Shown here in pieces: positions 1 through 10,509 of a stretch of DNA of 64,000 bases (position 1 is its first letter; each line of letters starts with the position of its first letter). Both the position numbers and the translations under genes were made by a program. The notes below the pieces were generated by a model. The model searched no databases and was not told where the DNA came from. It was given only the letters and a program-made list of their open reading frames with translations. Origin of the DNA: Bigelowiella natans CCMP2755. Lineage: Eukaryota; Cercozoa; Chlorarachniophyceae. The stretch lies in the NCBI GenBank assembly GCA_000320545.1, contig ADNK01002970.1, forward strand, positions 1 through 64,000, written 5' to 3'.

Positions 1-14
1 CCCCCCCCCCACAT

Positions 15-69
<55 letters not shown>

Positions 70-134
70 AAGAGAGACTCTGCCATTGCACTACACCCAG
101 TATTACTTCCAATGGTAGTTAGTTTTCATAGAAT

Positions 135-183
<49 letters not shown>

Positions 184-333
184 CGTACGAATATGTAGAT
201 ATTGATGTATTTATTTATTATATCAGTGTATAATGTCAACTTTTAACCACTTTTAGTCGACTACGAGGTCCAGAGATCCTTGATTTCTTCCTCCTCCATG
301 AGCGACAGGTGGTGGTGCGCCCCCTCTGTTTAA

Positions 334-384
<51 letters not shown>

Positions 385-1540
385 TGTGTGTGCTCTACAT
401 TCTGAAACATAAACAAAATGATATTAAGGGCCGTCCAGGGCGTATTCTGGAGAATAATGTTATCTCACCTTATACAGCAAACAATGATAAGAAGGAGGAG
501 AAGAAAAAGAAGAAGAAGAAGAAGAAGAACAACAACAACAACATATCAGCCCCCCCCTTTTTTTAAAGACATATTAGGATGCTGCTGTCAATGCTATAAA
601 TGATATGTAGTATACACAATGCAAAGCACACATGAGCAGACGTTTACTTGAGTAACTACAGAATGATGAAGAGAAGGGCTATAATCCCAATGGGCCGACT
701 CCTAGTGCAATACGCAACAGCAATGAGGAGAACACAAAGAATGAGCTTCTTTCTCTCGCCTTTCTTGACGAGGGTGCGACCGATTTTGGTGATGGAGATC
801 GAAGCAATCGTACAGATCAATCCTCTCAAACAAATCATAATGAAACAAATGCTGACTCTCCTTGCAGTAGCCTCGAGATATTCGCAGATCTGTTTGCAGC
901 CGATAAATGATCATGCTCAATGACAAATCAATCAAAACCGACTGCGTCGATCGTGCCAGTTTTCGTCTAATATTGTCAACGTGCAAACAGTATTTATCAA
1001 TTCCAAATAACTATATAATGAATTCTGTTGTGATACGGCACCAGATAGCACCAAGCTACGACATGATGTGAATGTATCGCTATAATAGATTAATAGTCGC
1101 TTGCGGTCTCTAGCAATCAGCATGTACCTGCTGCTCAAACTATGTAACGTATGCATGCGCGGCGACACACAATAAACATGCATTATATATTATAATTCGT
1201 ATATGATCTGTGCATATCTAGCTAGATCTTGCATTTGCGTAAGCCTACAACGCCAGTCACGCAACCTCATTGTGCAAATGCTATAGTATGATTATTGGAA
1301 TTAGTGAGGAAAGAACGGGAAATTGCTGATCTAGAACATCGTCATGTCTGACGTGTACGTGTATTTTTAGAATTGCATTTAGTTCGCGCTCGTTATCTAG
1401 CTATCCATACATTACAACAATTTATTTGCTAAGACCAATGACCTCGATCACATGTCAAAATGCGTTGATTCGTGCTAGACTACATCGTTCTAGATTCGTA
1501 TCTAGAGATAAAAAATGAAGCGTTGCCAAAACCAACAATC
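1..1540. other. Left-edge gene-poor stretch with microsatellites
   Basis: No exon chain is recognisable here. The stretch opens with a poly-C, (CA)n, (GA)n compound tract (about 1-79). It continues with an (AT)n tract (about 139-182), a (TC)n-(TG)n tract (about 340-392) and an (AAG)n-(AAC)n tract (about 494-541). The part after 1180 has the CTAG/ATGC-rich look of other spacers in this window. Short open frames at 309-923 are repeat-driven or lack splice and domain support. The downstream end borders the stop codon of the kinase-Kelch gene at 1584. Confidence 0.6.
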
Positions 1541-1583
1541 GGATGCATCCTGCTGTCTCCCAAAATCCCCCATTGTTGTGCGT

Positions 1584-4500
1584 TCATTCCTCTCTCGGCA
1601 TCCGAAGAACTAGCGCCGTATTTGTATACTCCCGCTGTCCAAAGCCTCCCACAACGTACACCTTGCCATCACAAGCAGCAACGCCCATGTGTGCTCTTCC
1701 ACTATTAGGAAGGTCATGTTCTGTGCCTAACTCGTCCCACATCTCTTCGTATTCGTAACTTTGGTCCTCCTTGTCAACTCCGTACGTGTCTAAGCTCAAC
1801 CAGAGCACATCGCGAAGATGATTGTCATATTCGTCTTTACCCCCCACCACATATATTCTCCTCCCCACCACAACTGCCGCATGCCCCCACCTTGGGGAGT
1901 GAAGGCTAGCAATCTCCCTCCATTCCCCCGTGCCAAGCTCGAAAACCTCACAGTCTCTTGTAACCACGAAATGCGGAGTTTCGCTGGGGTCCTTCCTACC
2001 GATAACAAACAGCTTGTTATCCGCCGCGACCATCGAGAAATAGCAGCGCTTCCACCACATCGGTGTTAGCTCTTTCCAGCCTTGATCCAAGTTGTGTAGA
2101 TCAAGGGCCACAATGCTGTCGAGGATTTCACCCGTAAAACTTATTCCTCCCGCAACGTAGAAGACCCCATCGTGCACAACACCGGCGCACGCGTATCTCG
2201 CCAACCCAAGCTTTGGGTACGATCTCCAACCACCGCTACCTGTCGTCTCGCTACCATCCAAACTTCTCAAATCAATGAGCTCCAGAGGCAGTGTGTGATC
2301 CTCATCATACTCCTCACCACTCCTTCCTTCTTCTTCATCGTCTTCGTCTTCATCACTTTCCCCCTCCTCGTCCAATACACTGTCCTCCGCCTCATCATTT
2401 TCTTCTTCATTATCACTTTCCTCTTCTTGTTTAATTTCTTCTTCTTCCTCCTCCTCTTCCTCCTCATCCTCCTCCTCATTTGTTTCTTCTTCATCCTCAT
2501 CATCATTCTCTTCCTCTTCTTCCTCCTCCTCCTCATCATCATCATCTGTCCCAAGCCCCTCGCCGTCCTCCTCTTCGCTCTCTTCCGCAAGTCTCTCGAC
2601 AGTCTTCAATCCTCCTACAACTACCATTAACCCGGTTTTCTTCTCCACACCCATGGCAAAGCTGTGCCGCATGCAATTCAATCTCGCAGAGTCGAGCTTC
2701 TTCCATTCCGCCTCACTTCTCTTCAGATCCAAAACCTCAACAGTGTCCTTGATTTCACTCCCGTTTTCGAAGTTCCAGCTATGCCCCCCGACGGCGAAGA
2801 GTTTCTTCCCCCATTCCACAACGGAAAGGCTTTCGGTGTTGGAGCTGATCGATGCAATTTGCCGCCATTCGTCGATCATGAACTTACTCGCTTTCATGGC
2901 TTGTGTACCAGTCTCATCGATGGCCCTGCGGCCTCCCGGGATACGATCAATAAGAATATCCGCTGCTGAAGGTCTTCGCTTCTCCGATGTGAGGCATTCG
3001 TGCATGATATCAACTCCAATATGATTGTCTTCTCGACTGGGAAGCTGCAGCTTGATCTTTGAGTCTTGAACCATACCCATCACTTTTCTGTACCCATGGA
3101 GCTTTACCGCATCGGAGTAAGGCTTCTTGCCTTTGTTCCAAATTTCCCAAAGGGTGACCCCAGCAGCCCATATATCAGACCTGTAGGTGAATCTTCGATG
3201 CCCCCCCCGGCGGCATTTCAGAGACTCTGGTGGCATCCACCTCCACGGCAGCTTTTCATTGCTGCTGTCGTAGTGCCCTAGAGTCGCTCTAACTGTAAGT
3301 CCGAAGTCAGATATGCGCACATCCATGTCCCTTGTCACCAGCAGGTTGCGGCACGAGATATCTCTATGGATCATGTTGATTGAATGGAGATGGAGGAGGC
3401 CTAGAAACAAGCTGACAAATGCGTACTATATTCAGCCAGGCAATACTAGAAGCACATTCTCACGTGGTCTTGCGATAATGTAATGAGTATAAATAATAAA
3501 ATGTACATGTGCACCTACCCGCGAGCGATCTTCAGAAACGTCTCTTTTTGTGTAAGATCTACTGCATTGTGCAGTTTGTCCAAGCTGCCATATTCACAGT
3601 ACTCAACCAAGAATCCATCTCTCCTACTTGCTGGGAGTAGCGTCATTCCTACAAATTTTAGCACATTTACGTGCCCGGCGACGTTTAAAAGCGCATTGAC
3701 TTCGTTTCTTATCTCTGCCGCTGAAGTTTTAGACCTTGGAACTTTCAGAATGACACTCTCCCCCGCTACTGCGTCTTTTGTATTTGTTCTCGGTAGTTCT
3801 GTTAGTTGTTTCTTTAGTAATTCTATCTGATCCTCAATACGCCGCCGTGTCTCGACTGGCGTTTCGGGTCTGATGTCAGCTTTGTACACCATCCCAAAAT
3901 TGCCCATACTAAGCATTTTCTTTCTCTTCAACTCTAATGGAGGACTCTCCGTGATACTGACCATCGTATCTTCTCCGCCTTTCTTATGATTCTGTATCTG
4001 GAGCTCGAGCCATGGGTAGCAAAAGTTTTCATTAACCACTAGTATATGGTAAAGACACTATATTAACACATGCTGATGATATCTGCATATATTCTCTGTT
4101 ACCTTCACTGCGCTGACCAGCAATGGGCTCTTTGCTATCCGCTACACACCCCTTGTAGCCATGGTGTGGAGAAAGAGCTTTGTTTCTGTGATCGGCATCC
4201 TCGGCGCTTACACATCCCTCGTAGCCACTCTGTTCTCCCTCCACGCCAATGCTCCTTGTGAATTGCTCTTTTTTTTCGGAATGATCTGTAGATTCGTTTT
4301 TCTCTTTTATCGTAGCTGTAGGCTTGTCCATGGGCACGCACCCTGTGTACTCCGTTGCAGCAGCACCCGCCGTTCTGAGCTCCCCAACACGCTTAGATGT
4401 GGGATTCTCATCCTGCGAATCTTGAAGTTAGTTTCCCCATGTGCATCACAATGAAGGCCCGCTTGTATGCAGTTAGTAGAATGGGAGAGAGACGAAATTC

Positions 4501-4962
4501 TTGATTACCATGGTGGTCCCAGCTCTGATGGAAATATTCTTTTCGTAGCCTCTTCGCTCACTTTGCCCTCCCTTTTCATTAGCGCCACCTATGTATTTCT
4601 TTACTTTAGGAACGGATACAGCCTTCATGCCTCGTTGGCAATAACAAACAACATTGGCACGGTTGTAGTAAATCAATCACCAGAAACGCCTTTTAAGAAC
4701 TACATCTTCCCTGTTTAATATTACCTTCACTAATTCTGTGATCGGCATCCTCGGCGCTTACACACCCCTCGTAGCCACTCTGTTCTCCCTCCACGCCAAT
4801 GCTCCTTGTGAATTGCTCTTTTTTTTCGGAATGATCTGTAGATTCGTTTTTCTCTTTTATCGTAGCTGTAGGCTTGTCCATGGGCACGCACCCTGTGTAC
4901 TCCGTTGCAGCAGCACCCGCCGTTCTGAGCTCCCCAACACGCTTAGATGTGGGATTCTCATC
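1584..4962 (-). CDS. Protein kinase (TK/TKL-like) fused to Kelch repeats
   Basis: Intracellular signalling kinase with a Kelch beta-propeller, spliced from exons 4725-4962 or 4103-4412, then 3519-4038, then 1584-3411 (minus strand). Exon 3519-4038 carries the glycine loop GNFGMVYKAD, the lysine in VILKVPRS and the alpha-C glutamate in EIRNEV. After a 107-nt intron (3412-3518) come HRDISCRN, ISDFG, WMPPESL (APE-like) and SDIWAAGVTLWEIW, so all catalytic motifs are present. HRDISCRN and the WMPPES segment resemble tyrosine or TKL kinases; substrate specificity is not settled. The C-terminal part has Kelch blades ending in YVVGG or similar (RIYVVGGKDEY, KVYVVGGFGQ), interrupted by a long Asp/Glu-rich stretch encoded at about 2290-2560. 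The stop is at 1584. The N-terminus upstream of the duplicated exon is not found. No transmembrane segment is obvious in these exons. Confidence 0.85.
4184..4529. repeat. Direct repeat, proximal copy (exon plus flanking intron)
   Basis: About 346 bp nearly identical to 4734-5079 at an offset of 550 bp, with only a few mismatches (for example at 4214, 4437, 4459 and 4499). It contains most of the coding exon 4103-4412 of the kinase gene and the intron just upstream of it. Compared with the distal copy, this exon has extra sequence near its 3' end, including one more tyrosine motif (GYKGCVA). The two copies keep the same acceptor and a similar donor (AGTGAAG before GTAA), so this looks like a recent tandem exon duplication. 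Confidence 0.9.
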
Positions 4963-5079
4963 CTGCGAATCTTGAAGTTAGTTTCCTCATGTGCATCACA
5001 ATGAAGGCACGCTTGTATGCAGTTAGTAGAATGGGAGAGAGACGAAATGCTTGATTACCATGGTGGTCCCAGCTCTGAC
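4734..5079. repeat. Direct repeat, distal copy (exon plus flanking intron)
   Basis: Second copy of the 346-bp repeat. It encodes exon 4725-4962, which starts in phase 0 with DENPTSKRVGEL and ends in phase 1 after ISEG, exactly as the proximal exon does. The exon carries EYTGCVP and GYEGCVS motifs. Both copies can join exon 3519-4038, but they cannot be joined to each other without a stop codon. Confidence 0.9.
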
Positions 5080-5162
5080 GGGCCGGGCCGTCCAGGAAGA
5101 AAAACTGTGAGATAAATCTGAGGATGACAGGGGATTTTATGCATGCGACACGGAACGTTTCA

Positions 5163-5580
5163 CAGCCCAAAAGTTTCTCGAATTTCCCTCACTGCATGAT
5201 CAAACCACCCCTTTTTCCCCGGAAACACTTTGATGGCGACCTGAAACTCAAAATATTGCCTCTGTCTCTCCGACATTTCTCAAAGCCTGATACCTAATGG
5301 TTCTCAATAACAGTCTTACACCGCAAACACACGTAGGCTTGGGTTTTTTCGATGATAAAGCAGCTTCCGAGATTGACGCAGGGTGAATTTTAAGCCCATT
5401 TTCTACTTATGATGTACTTGAATTCAGCTCTTGAAGGTTTACACGACGTCGTTTCAGACACCAGATAAACTCTGGGATCTACCCCTACCATCTTGTACGC
5501 CGGGTTCACCTTGCCCAGGCATTTGAATGGATTAGGGATCGGTTTGGCTCTGCGGTATCCTACCTGTTAAAAAACACGTG
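5163..5580 (-). CDS. Unidentified coding exons
   Basis: On the minus strand a run beginning after a possible acceptor near 5575 is open for about 60 codons and has the look of real protein (RRAKPIPNPFKCLGKV, then KMVGVDPRVYLVSE). Just downstream, 5163-5275 encodes a short open frame ending FDHAVREIRETFGL then stop. I do not recognise the family. The two pieces may belong to one small gene or be 5' exons of the kinase-Kelch gene, but the second piece ends in a stop codon, which argues for a separate gene. A start codon and exon joins were not settled. Confidence 0.3.
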
Positions 5581-6330
5581 TCGCTACGGGCATTGGCAAA
5601 TTCAACCCACAGAATTCGAAGACCCCGGCTTTGCTAGTTTGGACACATCTTGAGCCAGTGATGAGATGCATTGTCACAGGTGATTGGCAGATCTAGAGAT
5701 GTTCGATTTTCGTTTGTATGGTTAAGTTCTGGAGTTGGGCTTAACAGAGCTTTACCAGTGTGCAGAGAAGGATCTGTTAACTGCATGCAGTGGCAATTCC
5801 TCGCAAACCTCTAGAGTGCATGTGCTAGCTAGCTAGCTGGTGAAACGTGAAACGTGGAACGTGAAAGAAGCATTGATCAAAAATCACATGCGCCAGAACC
5901 ACATGGGAGACCGGTGTTCACACATGACAGAGCCTGGTCTAGCAGTGTCTGTGACACGTGAGTGAGAGTGAACTGCGTTTGTGACCGAGTCCATCCTGTG
6001 CCCTTTTTGGGCAGAAAACATGCACGTAGTCTGCGACCATGTTGTCAGATCTAGCTAGATCTAGAAAGCAACATGTGAGCATTGTTTCGCCAATGTGCAG
6101 GACAGCTTCTACTAGCTTAGATTGGTGGTTGCGCAACAGCGCGCTGCACGCTGCTGTAGCAACATGCAGTTAGCTAGCTACAGATCAGAGATGTCTAAAA
6201 TGCATGCAGGTCTAGAGGCGCAGTAGAAATCTAGATGTTCTAGCGACAAGTGAGAGCCTGCACATCTTCACATTTCTAGCCGAACATCTCAACTCTCGTA
6301 CATTTGATCTTGTGATGATGTGTGCAATCG
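5581..6330. other. Intergenic spacer rich in CTAG and ATGC palindromes
   Basis: No gene is recognisable. The stretch contains clusters of GCTAGC, TAGCTAG, AGATCTAG and TGCATGC words (for example around 5824-5840, 6048-6062, 6165-6180 and 6198-6206). The same word class marks the other spacers in this window and is scarce in exons. It lies upstream of the kinase side and just downstream of the ankyrin gene stop at 6334. Confidence 0.5.
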
Positions 6331-6333
6331 TCC

Positions 6334-7019
6334 TTACATTGGTACATAAAGCAAGGAAAGAAACTCATCCGGGTAACCACAATCTCGAGCAATATCATAT
6401 GGAGTCTGAGGTGGTGTTGGATAGATGGAATTGGATAACCTTTACATTTAAATATTCGGTAACGGAAGCGTGAAAGTGTAAAAATCACCTGCGCGTTTTC
6501 TTTCCCGTTAACGTCGTGTATAGTCTGAGACTCCAGACCCTCCATTCCACCCTGAAGTGAAGCTCAATAGTAAGCGCATATTTAAGATGGAATGGATTGT
6601 ACGGAATAGTATTTATCAGCTTTGTCAACAATTATCTCTAAATTGCAAGCAGCTTCCATCAGCGCAACACAAGTATCTTGATAGAGCCTACCTTATACCG
6701 TCGAAGGGTTTCTATGACCGATACTTGCCCTGAGAGAGCTGCATGATGCATCAATCCCCACCCATCTTTTTGATCCCTGACCCAATAATTGATCAACAAT
6801 TGCCATGAAAACAACAACTCCTGGATTCATGTCATTTTGCCGGTCTAACATACACACACTCACACACACACACACACACATCAAACAATCATTATAGCTT
6901 TCCTACCTATTGAGAAATTCTCGATTCATTTGATGATAGCCTAAATCCAGATAAGTAAGAGCATAGACCACAACACACCAATTACAATACGCTGTTTTCC
7001 GCGTTAATTTGGATCGCAT
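6334..7019 (-). CDS. Small ankyrin-repeat protein, multi-exon
   Basis: Ankyrin repeats mediate protein binding; no other function is visible. A possible start is ATG at 7019 with first exon 6907-7019 (AYCNWCVVVYALTYLDLGYH). Exon 6692-6820 carries the repeat DGWGLMHHAALSGQVSVIE. Exon 6489-6551 follows in phase. Exon 6334-6405 completes the last repeat (QTPYDIARDCGYPDEF) and stops with TAA. The exon 6692-6820 region also has an overlapping open frame with an ankyrin-like helix (VVVFMAIVDQLL) shifted relative to the repeat that follows. I could not join exon 1 to it in phase, so either an exon is missed or there is a frameshift. Confidence 0.6.
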
Positions 7020-7208
7020 CTGTAAAATATATTCCATTTCCTCAATTCAACATTGTCTGATTACTTCGGATTCGTTGCAACTCCAAGAATACCTGATCGA
7101 ATATATTTGTTCCAACAAAAAGAAATATTTGCATTGAACTCCAATACTGTCAATACTAATTCAGTTGTGCGCAGCTCGATATAAGCCAGATGGCTCTTGT
7201 GTTTGGCT

Positions 7209-9654
7209 CTATTCTACAACAGACGAGTTCGGATCAGTCGCTAGCATGACGTAAGTCCTGGTCGCCTCCATTACCATCTCCTTCAAGTTATCAACTACCT
7301 GAGTCCATTCCTGTGTCTGTGCAAGCACGAATATCGTACTGTTCTTTTTGGCAAATCGTCCTCTCTGAGATACCGCAAAGCATTGAGGAAACTACCACTT
7401 ACGATTAACGGAGGGGTTGCTGTTTTTCTACTATAAATAAAATAGCGAAGCGTGGCACGTGCATGCATGCACGTTGTATATGCATAATTTAACAAATACC
7501 CGAAGTCCCATCAGTTGTGCATACATTGATCTGTTATTACCCCAACGCCATCATTTAACGTTAAAGGCCATTGTGTTGTTGAGGAACCCCTTCCACTAAT
7601 CACGTGCCTTATGATCTCGATGGTACATCGTGCAAGGTTACGTGCATCAGTGATTCCACTGTGCTTAGCGCTGAATCGATAAGTTATTAAAACGAAAACC
7701 ACTTTGTGATGACGATGTGAATGATGGATGCAGATCTAGAATATCGTAGGAAAAAGGCAATGATAAGTGGAGATTAGTGGCTTCCTAAAAATACGCCAAG
7801 AAATCCAAGTCACTTGTTTCTAAAAGTAAATGGCACTACCCACCCTTCAAACTGTAGATTGAAGTGCTTTAGCATACCGTCCATGTTAGCAAATTCCACA
7901 TCTATAAGACACAATTTGAAGTTATCCCCGCAGCGTGTACAAAAACTAGTGTTGTCAATATTTACTTAGAACATGGCATGCATGTATAATATTCGTAAGA
8001 TGGGTAATAATAATGGTGATTTGTGCATCATGATTACTGAAGGTTTTGCAGAAGTGATACTCCAAATTAACCCATCGTTTATAGTAACTTGGCCTGGAGA
8101 TTTATCATTAAATTGTGAAATAGTGTTGGTTAAAATAATCACGAATATGATTCCTCCTCCTCCCCCTTCTGCTCCTCCTCCTCCTAGCCCCCCTCCCTAT
8201 TATGGCATTTATAATAATACATTAGAATGCCCTTCCTCTTGCATTCGATCGCAACAAAGCTTACCTAATCAAGGAATATATTTGAATAAAATCCATCATC
8301 ATCACCTTCAATATTATTATTATCATTACTATCATTATCATCATAACATCTCCGCGCAATTATCAAATAAAAGTGCACAGCAGCACAGTAGATACAAGGC
8401 TCTATTGGTCTTCATTTACTGACAGGATCTCTGCCTCCATCTGTGACCAAGGCGAACTTATATGGCCAAGAGCTGTTCTCCTTCAAAAAGGTGATGGTGT
8501 TGGGAGGAATAGAAGACTTGAATTACACAAAACTAGGAATGATGATTGTGATATATGATGATGATGATGATGATGGTGATGAAGGTGGAGGATAATCTAC
8601 TTCAAGGTCAGATTGTGAAACTTACAGAAAGAGTTTGTAAACCAGAGCAAGGTAAGAGAGAATGTAGCTGCAGCCATTCATCAATCTGTAAATACATTGG
8701 TACATTCGTTGACTCCTAACTGTTATTTTTGGACATGTAATACACGTTGACTCCTAACTGCTATTTTTGGATGTGTCATCAACCACATCTATTTCGTCCA
8801 ACTCGTAATCCGTGTACGAGGGACAGCAATCACCTGCGGTAAAGCATCCAGCAGAATCGGTGCTTGCTCAACATGAGCTTGGTTGATTCCTATAGAGAGA
8901 AAATGGTGAGCGTGTGATCTGTCGGAGACCAATGATAATGCCATTAAAATAACAAAAACAACAGCGTATCGGCAACCACAACAAGACCACTCTCAGACGA
9001 ACAAAAGAGAGCATACATTCACTTAAGCAAACGATTTGCAGAGTTTAGTTGTACACTAGCAATTACCTGTGAGCTTACGGCAAAACAGGGAAAGTGTTGG
9101 GTTTTCTGTAGGCCGAACATACACCTAACAAAGTAGTATTAGTGGGAAGCTCAAGGACGATTGAATGTGCGATGACTCTCTCCGAAGATAAATGTACATG
9201 GGGTGCAAGTTAAATCTCTGTTTACTTGAAGCGTATCGTCGATGTTCAACGTTTGTGCGTTCAGAAGGACAAACGACATTTCTATGATTTCTTGTTCCAT
9301 GCCAACAAAGTTTGACTGAGGAGACGATAGTAGTAATAATGATAATTATGATGATGTTGCTGCTGTTGTTGTTGATGGTGATGATGAGAAGAAGGAGCAG
9401 AATGATGAAGAAGTGATGATAATTGATGATGCGTATCTTAGAAAAACACGAGGGGAGTTAAAAACCAAAAGGTGATTAAGAAAGGAGCTTAACTAACATC
9501 ATCTTACTACTATATTTTACTGCTAATCCTACTCTCCTACCCCTTCCTCGCATGTTGCTTCTATATCCATGACCAAGTAATACTTCACACGACGATGATT
9601 GCGAGCACCCGTATTGTTACTATTATCGTGAGTCTTCGTAATCAGATTCTTCCT
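7209..9654 (-). CDS. ERI1-type DEDDh 3'-5' exoribonuclease
   Basis: RNase T-like DEDDh exonuclease of the ERI1/3'hExo family, which trims small RNA, histone mRNA or 5.8S rRNA 3' ends. Exons on the minus strand join in phase: 9541-9654 (VMDIEATCEEG, Exo I), 9226-9315 (EQEIIEMSFVLLN), 9067-9124 (VYVRPTENPTLSLFCRKLT), 8834-8889 (GINQAHVEQAPIL), about 8430-8516 (FALVTDGGRD, Exo II region), about 8241-8297, about 7844-7933 (MLKHFNLQFEG) and 7541-7670 (AKHSGITDARNLARC, Exo III with His and Asp). The Exo II segment has Arg where relatives usually have Trp (TDGxWD). The C-terminus is uncertain: one reading ends at 7291 and another at 7209. No SAP domain or start codon was found; the first exon begins at a likely acceptor near 9655, so a 5' exon is probably missing. 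Confidence 0.85.
8709..8784. repeat. Two-copy 38-bp tandem repeat
   Basis: The phrase GTTGACTCCTAACTG, followed by a TATTTTTGGA word, occurs at 8709 and again at 8747, giving a period of 38 bp with a few differences. It lies in the intron between exons 8834-8889 and about 8516 of the ERI1-type gene. Confidence 0.7.
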
Positions 9655-9655
9655 C

Positions 9656-10505
9656 TAATACCAAACATTCGGTTATGCCCAATGTTCCATCAAAAGACAA
9701 ACTCTATTTCTTAACAAAACAAACACGGTTTAGTTTCAGCTTTCTCAAAATTACATCTCCCCAACTTCGCTATCAGGAGGATATTCGTCTTGGTTTTGTC
9801 CTCTTCTACTTCTAATGATTTTACCTTGAGAAATTGCTTAGGACTCCCCTTGCTGCTGATACTGCTATATGATGATGTTGTAATTGCTTCCTCTATTGCA
9901 CTGCGATGACGGCAATCGCCTATTTTCGGTTGCTTGCCATTTAAAGTCCTTTTCCCTGCATATTAGACATTGTGTGCATTTATGGTGAGAAGTGAGTGTG
10001 TACGCTGGCACGTAAAGAAAGAGAGAGATAGAGAAACCGAGAAACAGCGATACACTTTAAGCATGCACTAAACTAAGACACCAAATATCACAAACAAGAT
10101 GTTGTCAAGGCTGCTTAAAGTAAAAACAATTCTCTCCCATGTGATTATCGGTCAATTTGTAGTAGTAGCGTCCACCAGTGCGGATGTAATTCATTTCTTG
10201 GGGAACTGAGTTTCTGCATGAACAGCAAATATATACTCGATAAGAGATGATGATATACAACAACGAATAGACATATACGCTGCAGCCACTGTCACCATAA
10301 TCTGTCTATTCGGTCGTTGGAAAAACCTTTTCTCCGGAGGATAATACGGTAGACCCAAAGCTGCGAATATCTCCTCCTACACGGTTGATTTATTACATGG
10401 AAAGACGGCGAAATGAGTCAAACACGCATGTAATGGAACCAAAATTAAAAATAGGCCTTATTGTATGTTGTGACCATCGTGCAACGGTGTTGTAGAAGTA
10501 GTAAT
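9656..10505. other. Gap between ERI1-type and armadillo-like genes
   Basis: I see no convincing exon. The 5' end of the ERI1-type gene probably lies here, because its first recognised exon starts at a splice acceptor rather than an ATG. There are scattered GAT and GAA simple-sequence runs just inside the gene (9330-9430) and a short GA-rich run near 10018-10040. Confidence 0.4.
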
Positions 10506-10509
10506 AGAA

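Noticed and set aside
2172-2630. Hydrophobic plus-strand frame of 152 codons
   Set aside because: It is the antisense shadow of the acidic GAA/GAG-rich segment of the kinase-Kelch gene.
7973-8422. Plus-strand frame with PPPPPS and His/Tyr runs
   Set aside because: Produced by CCT and CAT/TAT simple repeats within introns of the minus-strand ERI1-type gene.
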